A stretch of 64,000 nt of DNA from Planoprotostelium fungivorum (taxonomy: Eukaryota; Evosea; Variosea; Cavosteliida; Cavosteliaceae), in assembly GCA_003024175.1 (NCBI GenBank), contig MDYQ01000004.1:186001-250000 (forward strand). Reading direction: 5' to 3'. Position numbers and translations under genes: made by a program. The notes beneath the pieces are model-generated. The model saw nothing but the letters and a program-made list of their open reading frames with translations, made no database searches and had not been told where the DNA came from. Shown here in pieces: positions 32,713 through 44,428 of this stretch; within the stretch, counting starts at the first letter, position 1, and every line of letters begins with the position of its first letter.

Positions 32713-34056
32713 ATGATGGAAGAGGAACTGAAGATCGAAACAACAGAAGCACTCGCTTCTACTGTCACTCTATCAGGCAATACTCGTGATGAGAGTACAT
32801 TTCCAAGAGAGAAGAGAGATCACAGAGTGCCTCTGCCAAAATGTTCATGGACAGACAAGCGACGGAAGAGAAGACAACAATTGATCGATCATCCCGAATT
32901 GAAAGAGGAGATCGAGAAGAGGAGACAAAATGACAAGCAACGAGAGGCGAAGAAACAACATGATAAGGTAATTCCATCTCTTTGTGATGTGATCTCGCAA
33001 CATTCAGCTCTGACTTGACTTCTCAGATCCAGAGAGAAACAAAAGAGGTCGATGTGACCACGAAGAGAGTTTTCGATTTTGTGATGGAGAGAGGCATAGA
33101 AGGAGAGCATGTCTATCTCAGGAAATGGCTCTCTCAACCATTCGTTCCTCAGATTCGAGCAGACCCAAATTTTTATTCTCTCCTCAACCATAAGGCTCTC
33201 AAAGTGATAACTCTCACCTCCTCACCCATCCTCACCATTCGATGCATCACATCATCTGATTGAAAACCAGAAAGAGATGACAGAATCCTACTCGGTATAC
33301 CGACAAGTCAAAAAGATGATCGAACAGATCAAACATCGACACGAGGGAACAGAGTGCCCCACCATCGTCCTCCTTGACGTCTGCTCTGGAAAAGGTTTCG
33401 CTTCCGTCTTGCTCACTTTCAAATTTCCAGACTTGAAGATCAAGATGATCGACAATGATCGCTTCATGAACGTAAAGTGGGTTCCATCATCTCGTGTCGA
33501 TGGAAAATTAAATCCTCGCACAGACATCTGAAGAGCTTGCCAAACATCGAGATGGTATATATGGACGTTCACAAGGAACAATTTCAAGATTGGATGGTGG
33601 AGACACTTCGAGGCAAGATCGGCATCATGCTGGGAACTCATCTGTGTGGTCAACTGTCGATCGATTTCGTTGACGCTTACAACAACCATCCTGAGGTGCA
33701 TCATCCATCGACATCATCATCGTACTCCACGTCTACACATCATCATCTCTCGTCTTCTTCCTCTTCTATGGCGTAAAAGTAGACATCACTGTTGACTCTC
33801 TCAGGTCGCAGCGATGATTTTGGCCCCGTGCTGTCTCAACAAAAAACTGTGGGAGTTGAATGAGAAGGCGAAAGAGCTAAACATCGACAACTACGAGTAT
33901 TGGTCCATGCATCTGTTCGAGCTCGTCCAATCGACGCAGAAAGAATTGAAGAGTGACGATCAGGTGATGTTGCATCCGCTGAGGCTCGACGGTGTCGATT
34001 GACCCACGCAGGTGTTGTCCCAAAAGAACAACTTTATATCTGCAATAAAGACGTAG
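32713..34056 (+). CDS. SAM-dependent methyltransferase, METTL25/TRMT13-like fold
   Basis: It has about 330 residues in six exons. The N-terminus is very basic and helical (TDKRRKRRQQLIDHPELKEE). The Rossmann SAM-binding motif I is VLLDVCSGKGFASVLLTFKF, followed by an acidic motif II end (KMIDNDR), LGTHLCGQLSIDF and MILAPCCLNKKLW. The combination D-CSGKG, GTHLCG and PCC is typical of the Methyltransf_32-type family that includes METTL25 and TRMT13, so an RNA or protein substrate is possible but not shown. The stop is the TAG at 34054-34056 in KNNFISAIKT. A different frame stays open from 34005 to 34229, which leaves some doubt about the last splice. The start is the second ATG of an ATG-ATG pair. 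Confidence 0.7.
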
Positions 34057-34273
34057 ATGATGATGATCTCTGGCACTTGCAAATGTTCCGCGTTGGTTTT
34101 GAGATGATCAGTACGAGACATGGCACGTTCATTAACGTGAAGCGCTTCGGTGGCTTAAGGTCGATCGCCTCGAGAGTTGTCATAATCGACAAAGATGTCA
34201 GTCAGAATTGTCCTTCGCTTCATCCGTGACATGGCATAGAGACAAGCTGCACAACAAAATCAAACAAACAACC

Positions 34274-37200
34274 ATGAAGAAGCTGTGTCTACTCCTCTTC
34301 GCATCATGGTTGGTGTCCGCCTTTGAATTGGGTCAAATCAATCCCAACACCGAATTGTGGGGAAACGATCTCAGAGCCACGACCGCATCCAATGTAAATG
34401 ATTGCCAGTCTCAGTGCGCGAACGATCAAGGATGTTCTGCTTGGTCCTTCGACACAGGAGGTCATGATTGTTGGTTGAAGAATGGGGTGTCTGTCGTCAA
34501 TGCAAATCCCAATCGAGCCAGTGGAGTCATCAGTGGAAGAGCCACCTGCAACAACTGTGGAGATCTCGTTCAGAGCAAGGACCATTGGGGAGGTAAGGGA
34601 TCCAATATCTTATGGATGTCTCATATCCACAGGTGAACTCCCAAACATGCCCATCGCAGCCACTTCTCCTCAGGACTGCCAAGTCAAGTGTCTCGTGAAT
34701 ACTCGATGCAATGCCTTCACATACAGCTCGAACCAATGTTACTTGAAATCGAGGGTCTTTGGTTTGATGGACGCCGACAATCACGTCACTGGAGTCATCA
34801 ACGGTAGAGGAGACACCCAGGCGGGAAGTCAACTGTATGGTGAAGATTACTTTGGAGAGGGTTACGTGAGCCGCCGATGTAAATGAGAGATGAATTTATT
34901 CTTTTCAGTCGATGGGAGTCGTGGATCCATTCACATGCCAGAAGATGTGCGCAGAGAATCCCAGCTGCCTCGCTTGGTCCATGAGTAACTGTGACAAGGT
35001 GACTCATCGATCCACACGTCATCTACTGCCCTCGTCCATCGTGCTTCTCTCCATCTTCCCGCATGATTCCCATCATCTCACACGACGTACAGAAGTGTTG
35101 GTTGAAACAAGATACCCCCACCATCCGTGAGCCAAACGTTCAGAAGATAGACAAGGACTCATTTCTTCAGGTATCAATGACACCTGCAGCAGCAGCGGTT
35201 TCATCTATGGAAGAAATGCCGCCCGCAGCGGCACCCGCTACGATGCCGAGTCCATCAACCAGAACGACCACGGCTACGACGGCACCCTGACCGTTTCAAA
35301 TGTTTGCGACGATCTACAATCATTACGCTGACGCTCGGCAGGGTGTGGCCCAGTTTGGAGATGACATCAGACGAGTTCACTTCGAGCTGACGTTCGAGAA
35401 GGGTAAAGACATTCACTGACCGATCTGATGAACATCAGCCGATCGATTACGCTTCAGCTTCAGGGACGCTGGCAAGAGTCGTTGGGAGCCCCCTTCTTTC
35501 CTCTTGACCGACAAGGTGAATTTCATCGAGATGTCATCCCAGTGTAAGACAGTACAGTCTCCCTTCACCAGTGAGAACGACTCGAAATTCAGCGTGAAAT
35601 TCAACAAGTCCCCCTTCACTCTGAAAATTACGAGAAAATCGGACAACCAAGTCTTGTTCGACACCAACGTCTCCCCCCTCGGCCTCAGCAACTTGGTCGT
35701 ACGTAACCCGAAATTTCATCGGAATTTCACTGACTCTCAGACAGTTCAAAGACCAGTACCTGCAGCTGGCCACGCGCCTACCGAAGAATTCTGCCCTCTT
35801 TGGTTTGGGAGAGTCTATTCGTGATATCAAATTGGGCTACACCACGTACACAATGTGGAACAACGACAACGCCGACCCAGAGAATCAGAACCTGTGAGGC
35901 TGCCGTTTCATTCGAATGCGACACCGTGTCATGTGACGTCACCATGGTGACACTCGTCAGGTACGGATCTTACGCTGCGTACTTGGACGTACGTAAGGGT
36001 GGTGCGACACACGGCGTGTACTTGCACAACAGCAATGCCATGGACGTGTCGCTGTCGCAGATTTCAGATGCGGACGTGCTGATGTACCGAGTGACGGGTG
36101 GTATCCTGGACCTCTACATATTCGACGGACCGAGACCTGAAGACGTTATGACCAACTACAACGAGCTCGTGGGAAGACCCTACCAGCAACCCTATTGGGT
36201 GAGCCACTTCCCAAAAATTTCACCAAAACTTCCACGAAATTTCGTCTGATGACGTCACAGTCTTTGGGTTACCATCAATGTAGATGGGGATATTCTGACA
36301 CGAACAATTTGAAGGAGGTCGTGAAGAAATACAGAGACGTAAATATTCCACTGGAGACCATCTGGTCTGACATTGATTACATGGACCACTACAAGTGCTG
36401 GACGTACGACCCACAGAAATACAACCCCGCCCAAATGGGTCCATTTGTAGATGAACTCCACCGCAACGGGCAGCACTACGTCAACATCATCGGTGAGTCG
36501 GTGTGGGTGTCGATCTGACTGGTTGTAGATCCCGGAATCAAGATCGAGAAGGGGTACGGCGTGTACGATGAAGCCGATCGTCTGGGACTCTGGACCCAAA
36601 ATGCCAACGGTCAACCTTTCTTGGGAAAAGTCTGGCCGGGAGAAGTTCACTTCCCAGGTGACAGACGTACGTTACGTGGCGGGAATTGACCGGAAGTACA
36701 GATTGGTTCCACCCCAGCTCAGCCGATTGGTGGTACCGCTCCGCAGCCGGGGCCCACAATCAAGTCGGTTTTGACGGTGTCTGGATCGATATGAACGAAG
36801 TGAGTGATACGTACCTTACGTACGTACTCACACGTACCTTCCCAGCTGTCCAACCAGTGCAACGGAGAATGCAAGAAGCGTGACGTGAACAATCCTCCTT
36901 ACAGCGTGAACAACAGAGGAAACCGACAGCCACTGAAGACGGTGACGATGTCTCTGGACGCCAAGCACTACGGAGGCGTATTAGAATACGACGCTCACAA
37001 TCTCCACGGTTACATGGAGATGATGGCCACCACATCTGCCATGGAGAAGATCAGAGGAAAGAGAGCTTTCATTCTCTCCCGCTCTTCATTCGCTGGAGCT
37101 GGATCCCGCGGTGCTCACTGGACCGGTGACGGACGCAGAGTGTAGACGTACTTACGTTTCCCAGGGGACAATTTCTCCTCTTACGTATCCATGCGTAACT

Positions 37201-38295
37201 CCATCCGTCAGATCTTGACCTTGTCCATGGGTGGCATGGAGATGGTGGGTGCTGATATCTGTGGCTTCTTCTGGGATACAACAGAAGAACTGTGCAGCCG
37301 CTGGATTGAATTGGGAGCTTTCTACCCTTTCACGAGAAACCACAACATCATCGGTACGAAGGGTCAAGAGTTGTACCAGTGGGACAGCGTGGCGAAGATT
37401 GGAAGGAACGTCATCAACATCAAGTACTGGTTGTTGCCTTATTACTACACTTTGCAGTGGATGAGTCACGTTGGAAGAGGTGAGATCGTGATGATGCGTG
37501 ATCGTGATGATCTTTGATGATCGATGATGCGATCGTGACGATGATGTTGATCGTCTGTCAGGTTCTACCGTCATGAGAGCTCTTTTCTTCGAATTTCCAT
37601 CCGACACCACCACCTACGGCATCAACAACCAGTTCCTCATCGGTCCAGGGTAAACTTCCTTTCCCTCCTCCATTCTAATTCTTCTCAGTTTCCTCGTATC
37701 TCCCGTTCTAGAGCAAGGAAAGACCAACGTGAGAGCCTACCTACCCCCCGCCTCCATCTGGTACGACTACTACACGAGAAAAGTCGTCGGAAAATCCAAC
37801 GACGGCTGGTACACCTTCGACGCACCCATCGACAAGATCAACCTCCACTTACGCGGCGGTGTCGTCATTCCACAGCAGAGGCCTTCTTACTCTACGAGAG
37901 ATTCGAGAAAGAATCCGTTCACTCTACTGGTCCCTCTCAGTCAGAACAAGACGGCACAGGGTCTCCTCTACTTGGACGGTGAGATCGTAGTATGAAAGAG
38001 GAACTGAAGCGTTGTAGATGGAGAGTCTATCAACGTCGGAGGACAGTACAGCGAGATCGACTTCACGGCCACGAGCAACAGCTTCACGTATCGTGTCGTG
38101 AAGAACGGCTACGGAGATGCGAACAACTTGGTGGTGGAGAAGGTGGTCATCATGGGTGTGGATTCTGTTGGAACCGTGTCCGTGAATCCTCAGAAGGGAA
38201 ACATCAGCCACGATTGGAACCAGAACGATCACATCTTGACTGTCAACTTGCCTAGGGACTACACCGTTCACACCAATTTCGAAATACGATTCTAA
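34274..38295 (+). CDS. Secreted GH31 alpha-glucosidase with N-terminal PAN domains
   Basis: The protein has about 1,000 residues and many introns. The signal peptide is MKKLCLLLFASWLVSAF. Three cysteine-rich PAN/Apple-like repeats follow (NDCQSQCANDQGCSAWSFDT; PQDCQVKCLVNTRCNAFTYS; FTCQKMCAENPSCLAWSMSN), a carbohydrate- or protein-binding module. The GH31 part then has the N-terminal beta-sandwich (FGLGESIRD) and the barrel with SLGYHQCRWGYSD, LETIWSDIDYM, the nucleophile aspartate in DGVWIDMNEVS, and SRSSFAGAG. The acid/base aspartate is in HWTGDN, split by a 39-nt intron. Two beta-domains end at EIRF. Both catalytic aspartates are present. It is predicted to release glucose from alpha-glucans in a digestive vacuole or outside the cell. 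Confidence 0.9.
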
Positions 38296-38490
38296 AGGAG
38301 AACGAATACAAGTTGTGATGCACCAAGTGATGATGTCTCATCGTGTCTGAACATCTGTGACTATACACCACATCCATCTGTTGTGACTTCGCGTCCTATC
38401 AGATCGAATCAATCTACAACGAGGCGAGAAAAAAAGTTAAAATTTTGCTTTGAAGTGGATATCGCATAAACAGAGGAAGAAGAGCAGCAG
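38296..38490. other. Intergenic before 5S rRNA
   Basis: It contains the end of the GH31 transcript and the 5' flank of the 5S gene, with one ATCTACAACGAG word at 38411-38422. A CATAAA sequence lies about 25 bases before the 5S start. Nothing else is seen. Confidence 0.3.
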
Positions 38491-38605
38491 GTAGGATCAT
38501 ACCTATCAGACAACCTTCGATCCCATGCCGAACTCGAAATGTAAGCTGATGTGGGCGAGGCCAGTACTAATGTGGGAGACCAATTGGGAAGCCCCCGTGT
38601 CCTAC
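38491..38605 (+). rRNA. 5S ribosomal RNA
   Basis: This 115-nt RNA has the closing stem GTAGGA/TCCTAC, the loop B/C region CGATCCCATGCCGAACTCG, the internal A box around TAAGCTGATGTGGGCGAGGC, the C box TGTGGGAGACC, and a run of five T directly after the gene. The arrangement and length are normal for a cytosolic 5S rRNA transcribed by RNA polymerase III. It stands alone and not in an rDNA unit. Confidence 0.93.
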
Positions 38606-38610
38606 TTTTT
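38606..38610 (+). terminator. Pol III terminator of 5S rRNA
   Basis: Five T residues directly follow the closing stem of the 5S gene. Confidence 0.85.
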
Positions 38611-38766
38611 ACTCTCGCACCGATGTGATCACCCAAGCATCATACCGCTTCTATATTATCAACTTTTATGTCGATTGACCCAAAAAATCATGTCTAGCTT
38701 CATGAAAAGCCGTCACCAGAACTACAACTAGAACATCAGGGTGCACGAGACGCAACACAAGATGAC

Positions 38767-39713
38767 ATGACGCATGATAATCACCAAGAGATCAAACTGG
38801 TCTGCACTAGTGACACTCACTTTCACCACGGGCTATTGAAAATTCCTGATGGTCACATCTTCATACACTGCGGTGATTTCGGTCAGAAGCTCAAGAGAAT
38901 AGAGGATTTGCAAGAATTCAATCATTGGCTTGGGAGTCTACCTCATCCGTATAAGATCGTTGTGGCAGGGTGAATGTATGTGATGAAATCATCAACGAAC
39001 GTTCGAGCAGGAATCACGACATCTTACTGCAACAAATGCCAATTCAAGACGTTCGATCCACTCTAACGAACGCCATCTATCTACAGGACTCTGGTGTCGA
39101 AGTATTGGGCATCAAGGTACGTCACATCATCTTCACCTGGCTATCTTCATCCATCCTCTTCATTTCCTGTGAAATCGATCAAGATGCAAAACAAATGTGT
39201 CTCAATATTTCGACAAACAGATCATGAGTTCTGATGTTCTGATAGATGTGGGGAAGCCCCTGGAACAACTCTCGAAACATGGGATTTGGACTTTCAAGAG
39301 AAGCGAGGGGTTTGAAATGGAACATGATTCCGCCAGATGTAGACGTGAGAGGAACATCATGACGTTCTGCCGATCATCGGCAGATATTGATCACACATAT
39401 ACCACCAGCAAACATCCTGGACTTGACGAGAAAGAACATAAATTGGGGATGTCAAGAGCTGAGGTGCCGATCGTACATCATCACCTCTTCTCTCATTCAC
39501 CACAGAAAGAGGACAATGGAGATCAAACCTAAGATTCATCTGTTCGGCCACGTCCACGAAGGTTACGGCTTCATGCATGCCGACGATGTTCTATACATCA
39601 ACTGCGCATCCGAAAAGGAGAGGATCGAGTTCAGACAACCTCTCACGGTGGACTACACCTCCAAAGTCGTGCACCTCTCTTCAGAGACAGCCATCTGTGA
39701 TGTGTCGCACTGA
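38767..39713 (+). CDS. Calcineurin-like metallophosphoesterase, MPPED1/2 type
   Basis: It has about 240 residues in five exons. The metal-binding blocks are LVCTSDTHFHHG (D-x-H), HCGDFG, VVAGNHD (G-N-H-D, rebuilt across the intron 38969-39010), VLITHIPPAN and LFGHVHEGYG. Between them lies MWGSPWNNSRNMGFGL, similar to the GSPW substrate loop of the MPPED (239FB) group. These small enzymes hydrolyse cyclic nucleotides or phosphodiesters in vitro. The physiological substrate is unknown. All expected histidines and aspartates are present. The start is the ATG at 38767. An earlier ATG at 38762 opens only one codon. Confidence 0.83.
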
Positions 39714-39852
39714 AATGAACGTACATAGAGCCTCCTTCCTTCTCGTGAAATATGCACGTGTCTTCTTTAAATGATATTTTCCTCCAGCGGACCAACTGGG
39801 AACCATTAAGTTGACAACGGTTACTAATGCTCAGATTCACATCAGACAGCCG

Positions 39853-40285
39853 ATGGAGATCGCTCAACTCTTGTGCATCCCTCATTTCAATCATCATCGC
39901 GTCGAGCGACGAGAGTTCTTACTTCAAAGGCCACACGTCTTCTACTTCGACCCGACGGAAGCGGTGCGGCCACAATCCAAGCATCCAGACTGTAGAGGTG
40001 ATCCGACCATCGTGGACGATCATCCATCGTCTGATGATTTTGATAGAGAGGAAATTCTTCTCCAAAGGGCAACAGGAGGAGCTGCAGCTGGAGTACAAGA
40101 AGAACCCTTACCCTGCCCTGAATCGCAGGCAAGAGCTGGCCACAAGGTACAACACCACACAGAGAAAGATACAGATTTGGTTTCAGAATCGAAGACAGAG
40201 ACAACACGATGAGCCAAAGATGAGAGAGAAGAGCTGCATCACATCACCGAAGACGGAATCATCACCAGAAGAGACGAGGTCATAG
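39853..40285 (+). CDS. Homeobox protein
   Basis: This short protein has about 125 residues in two exons and one intron of about 52 nt. The start ATG at 39853 gives MEIAQLLCIPHFNHHRVERR. The homeodomain follows the intron: ERKFFSKGQQEELQLEYKKN, then YPALNRRQELATRYNTTQRK, then IQIWFQNRRQRQ. W48, F49, N51 and R53 are intact. The N-terminal arm of the homeodomain is short and the protein ends after a Ser/Thr/Lys tail. Unlike the gene at 30098 it has no intron before IQIWF, so the two homeobox genes are not a recent duplicate pair. AATAAA follows directly after the stop. Confidence 0.87.
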
Positions 40286-40484
40286 AATAAAAGAGAGAGG
40301 ACGACTCTCTATGTATGTGCATTATAATTCATTTCTGTTCCCGTGCTGTCATCATCAGCCTCCTCTAAATGGAAGGTTCTCTCCTTCTTGAGAAATGTTT
40401 CTACGGACCATTCTGTTACCACGATACACCAGCGACAGCTCCATGAGAAATATAATTTATAGACACATTCAGATCCAACTCTCT

Positions 40485-41287
40485 TTAGATCTTCTTCAGT
40501 CCTCTGGCGGTTAAGAGGACGACTGGTGGAGCGGCTTGGAGAGGTACTTGTTGGCCGATGGGCTGGATGGGTACCTCCTTAACAGCGGGGAGGACATCGA
40601 CGAGAGGGGCAGATGGTGCGACGATGGGTGTCTCTGTCTCTACGATGACGATCTTCTCCTCTACGATGGGAGCCGTGTGAGATGCAGAGCGGGTGCCCAG
40701 CTCTTGGACTTCACGGACCTCGCGGGTGACGATGGGTGCCTCGATGATCTGTTGAGAATGAGACAAAGGTGACATTTCGATCGTGATGGAATTCACCTTC
40801 TCGTAGATAGGTTGTGTCTCTTGGATGATGGTGGGGGCGATGATGTCCTTCTCGAGGACGGGTTGGATCTCTTCGATGACTGTCTTCTTAACGATCTCGT
40901 TGACGATGGGCTGGTGAACGACTTGTGTTCTAAGGGTGGCGTCCACGTCTCTCGATGGGAGAATTACATTCTCGGGTAATGGGGCGGCCTTCTCGATGAC
41001 AGCCTCTCTGTACTCGGCGGGTAGTTGTCCCTTCTCGATGAGCGTGGGCTCGATGGTCGTCTCGTGAAGCTTTTGGGTGACTTGCTTGACCTCTAATTGT
41101 TCGCGTTCGCGGTGGATGACTACGCATATGATGTCAGGGAACATGAGATGCACTCGTTCAGAGGTTCACCTGGTTGGATCTCCTCCTTCTCTACGGGGTG
41201 GATGTGCTCGCGGACGACGGTGTCTTTGACGATGACCTCGCTCTTAACGGGCATGTTCGTGGTGTTGTTTAAGTTCTGCGTGTTCAT
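40485..41287 (-). CDS. Extended Val/Glu/Pro-rich protein, fungal 'allergen'-like
   Basis: It has about 250 residues in two or three exons. The N-terminus is MNTQNLNNTTNMPVKSEVIV, preceded by a few Asn/Thr codons. The rest is a regular low-complexity chain of short V/I-x-E/K-P segments: VVREHIHPVEKEEIQP, VIHREREQLEVKQVTQKLHE, VVHQPIVNEIVKKTVIEEIQ, EAPIVTREVREVQEL. There is no signal peptide, membrane helix or catalytic motif. The HIHPVEKEEIQPVIHRERE wording resembles uncharacterised fungal proteins sometimes labelled allergens, which are stress-related, hydrophilic and probably disordered. The molecular role is unknown. Confidence 0.6.
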
Positions 41288-42292
41288 GTTGTTCGTGTTA
41301 GTTGAATTATGAAGTGGTGAGCTTCACCACTTCCTTTCTCATGTGATGCGTCAGCGAAAAGTCGCTGAGACATATTTCATCTTCCTTTCTTTGAGCGAAA
41401 TTGAATGTGGCACGTGACTTTCATCTTGAAATTTCAATGCAAATAAATGGCAATGAGCTTTAGAGGATGATCTGAGATACAATTGCCTGGATAGTTACGA
41501 ATAGAGCCCGGATCTTCAACCTAGTTTGGATCTGTTTGACGAGCGTGTGAGGTCTAGAAGAGCCAGAATTTAGAGAAGACAATGAGTCACGAAAGACAGC
41601 AACAAGCGTGAGATGCTGAGCGACAGATTCATAGACCTTCGAGACGATAGAGATTTGTCGTGTAGGTATATGACAACATCACCTCGGCTTCGATCGAACA
41701 TACATCATTCACTGCCGCGACGTCGGTGGAAGAGATAATCGATCGGGACATCTGAGGCAGTGGACGATACAATTCCCCTCTCTATTGCTGCTGCTCAGAC
41801 GTGAACATCGGGTGCATCCTTTATCTCTGTAGATACCAGACGCAAGTACTTGCGAAACTCCCCGATCTCGAGTACTCGTTACCACTCTGATTCTCTTCCG
41901 TTCCTTCATTCCGCGACCAACCTGTTATGCACCTGCCCCTTACGCACCCATTTAGCTGCTTCTTTCAGCATTGAACCTCTTCTGATGCCGCTTAGACAGC
42001 CACTCACCCTCTTCGCTGAGTCGTTTCTTCTTCGCGTACAGCAGAACCGTTGTAGAGATAATACCCGGTCTCAAAGGACGGCCAGATTTCCGGGAAATGT
42101 CTATCGGTTCAGCAGCACGTGTGGAGTTCCCAGGTCGAGTTGAGCTGGATGTGAGATAAAGAGGGGCCTTTGGATTGTCGTGGTGAAGTTTCAGCTGTTT
42201 TCCCCTCCCCTCATGGGACCTGGTTGGAAGGAAGCATAGCCACGAACACGAAACAAACGCTACCACTACGCTCACGAACACGAATCAACAAC
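41288..42292. other. Intergenic, about 1 kb, upstream of GH17 and repeat-protein genes
   Basis: It lies between two divergent start codons and so holds both promoters. Several open stretches exist on both strands without ATG-supported domains. No RNA gene is seen. Confidence 0.3.
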
Positions 42293-43974
42293 ATGCAATC
42301 AACGACGAAAATCATCTTATCTATACTCCTTGCCATCACGTGCCTCTCTTCTGTGTCTGAGGCAGTCAAGTTGAAGGGAATCAACTACGGTATCTACCTG
42401 CCCAGCGGCAAGTGCTCTCAGTACTCTGATGTCCTCGCCGACATCCAACTCATCTCTACCTTTTCAGAGGTCGTCAAGATCTACAACCTCATCGAGTGCG
42501 ATGGAGGTCACAACGTTATGAGGGCCGCCGCCGCCACCGGTATCAAGGTCATGCTGGGCCTGCAGGTGAAGCATCCATTTACGTCTTCGTCCTCTAAACC
42601 GATCTCAAGGCCGGACCCGAGGATCGCTTCATCGCCGAGAAGCAAGAACTCGTCGAGATCGTTCAAGCTTACGGCTGGAACAACATCTTTGGTATCACCG
42701 TAGGATCAGAAGATCTCTACCGTTACGGAGTCAACAAGACCACCGGTCTCAACTCTACCGTCATCGTCCAGGCCGTGAAGGATGTCCAGAAGATCAGAAC
42801 CGATCTTGGAGGTAACAAGATCCCAGTCAGCCACGTCGATATTCTCACCCCTCCCGAACTCCTCGCCGTCGTCGATGTCGTCATGTGAGTCTACATCTAC
42901 ATCATACACCATCTCACATTCCACAGGGTCAATGTCTTCCCCTTCTGGGTTGGAGACACCATCGATGCCGCCACCAACCGTTTCGCCGCCGACATCGCAT
43001 GGGTCCAACAGCAGGCACCCAACAAAGAGATCTGGTTGGGAGAGATCGGCTGGCCCTCCGGAGGTTTCAACAAGGGAAACTCTGTCCCAAGCATGGCCAA
43101 CGCTCAGACTTACTTCCAGAAGGCAGTCTGCTGGTGCAACCAGAACGACGTCCGTTACTTCTACTTCGAGGCCTTCGACGGTAAATGATTTTATTCCATT
43201 TTATTCTCTCATCTGACTCGTCATGCAGAGGGCAACAAGGGTGCCGATGATGCCGGAGCCGTCGAGTCTACTTTCGGTATCATCTACCAAGATCACAAGA
43301 CGTTCAAGTATGGAAACCCCCTCGCCCTCACATGTGATGGTGCCTTCACTCCCAAGAGTCACTTCACCGGCTCTACTGCCTCCAGCACCTACCAACCTCA
43401 GGGAACCATCGCCTCTGACGTCTGCCACACCATGTACCAAGGTTTAGACTGTCGTACCTCCTCAGAAGATCCTGCCAACTTCAACTTGACCGTCCTCGGT
43501 CAGATTCAAGATTTCCTGTGCACGCAGAGTCCACAGTGGTGCCAGACTATCTCTACCGGAGCTTATACCTACTGCAACCCCGCACAGAAGGCTTCTTATC
43601 TGATGAACCAGTACTTCTCTCAACACTGGACCACTCCGGGCGCCTGCTACTTTGAAGGTTACGGTGTGGCCAAACCAATCACTTCCACCACCAGCTCCAC
43701 CTTCACGACATCATCGACGACATCGACGACATCATCGACGACATCGACGACGTCTTCCACTTCATCGACGAGCTCTACCTCTTCCACGTCTTCTTCCACC
43801 AGCACTCCGGCGACATCATCGGTTGCCGTCACATCGTCATCGGTGGTGCCCAGCACTTCGCAAGAGACGACAGAAAACACACCACAGAACACCCAAAACA
43901 GAGGACAGACTGGCTCTGCCACAGCTCTGTCTGTCAGTTTTGTCGCGATGATCGCCATCGCCCTTGTGTTTTAA
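42293..43974 (+). CDS. GPI-anchored GH17 beta-1,3-glucanase with X8-like domain
   Basis: The signal peptide is MQSTTKIILSILLAITCLSS followed by VSEA. The GH17 barrel begins LKGINYGIYLPSGKC and has the acid/base glutamate in GITVGSEDLYR and the nucleophile glutamate in WLGEIGWPSGG. A cysteine-rich module of the X8/CBM43 kind follows (CHTMYQGLDCRTSS ... FLCTQSPQWC ... CNPAQKASYLMNQYFSQH). Then comes a Ser/Thr stretch coded by CATCGACGA-type microsatellites (43680-43850) and a hydrophobic end (ALSVSFVAMIAIALVF), the signal for GPI attachment. The domain plan is that of fungal wall-remodelling enzymes and plant X8 glucanases. It is predicted to cut or reshape beta-1,3-glucan at the cell surface. 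Three short introns are present. The stop overlaps AATAAA. Confidence 0.88.
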
Positions 43975-44162
43975 ATAAATCATTTCGGACTTGACTTTCT
44001 CGTTCTTTTCGCACCAGATGAGATTGATGATGTGACATCGAGCGTCGATCGTTCGGGAAAAAGTGTCCAATGATGTTGATTATCAAAGATGATTCGAATC
44101 ACTACTTGGAAAATTACATGGTGTCTAGAGGCTAAATTGATATGGACTCCAAAATGGAGCAT

Positions 44163-44294
44163 ATGATTCGGTTTTTCCGGTTGGTAGTCAAATGGTGCAT
44201 TGAGAATGGATCACTTCTCCCGACTACTGGAATATGCACGACAAAAAAATTAGTGATCCAAATGCATGGACACCAACCAGAAAAACCAAATCAT
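44163..44294. repeat. Foldback (MITE-like) inverted repeat, 132 bp
   Basis: Left end ATGATTCGGTTTTTCCGG and TTGGT pair with the reverse complement of the right end, ATGATTTGGTTTTTCTGG and TTGGT: 23-bp arms with two mismatches. Inside, AATGGATCACTT and TTGGATCACTAA are also related in mirrored order. No ORF lies between. A non-autonomous DNA-transposon remnant is possible, but no clear target duplication is visible. Confidence 0.6.
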
Positions 44295-44320
44295 AGGACA
44301 CGCTGAGTAATTTTTCTGTT

Positions 44321-44361
44321 GGGTGTCACGACAAACCCGCTGTCAGGGGCCCCTGACACCC
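44321..44361. repeat. Perfect 18-bp palindrome in a longer inverted repeat
   Basis: TGTCAGGGGCCCCTGACA (44341-44358) is its own reverse complement. GGGTGTCA (44321-44328) also pairs with TGACACCC (44354-44361), so two alternative hairpins are possible. It lies about 70 bases before the ATG of the next ORF. Confidence 0.8.
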
Positions 44362-44428
44362 GATACATAACGACGAACGCTCTCTCGAATACCATCCAAA
44401 ATTGAAAGAGGTTGAATCTCAGGAACCC

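Larger units (their letters stand above)
43975..44428. other. Intergenic with foldback and palindrome
   Basis: It contains the inverted repeat 44163-44294 and the 18-bp palindrome 44341-44358, described separately. No gene is seen. Confidence 0.5.

Noticed and set aside
38491-38605. Intron in the 5S rRNA or tRNA gene, by analogy with U2
   Set aside because: Both RNAs fold at normal length without an insert.
41952-42281. Minus-strand ORF with hydrophobic start before the GH17 gene
   Set aside because: It begins at an alternative codon, overlaps the expected GH17 promoter and leader, and has no domain.
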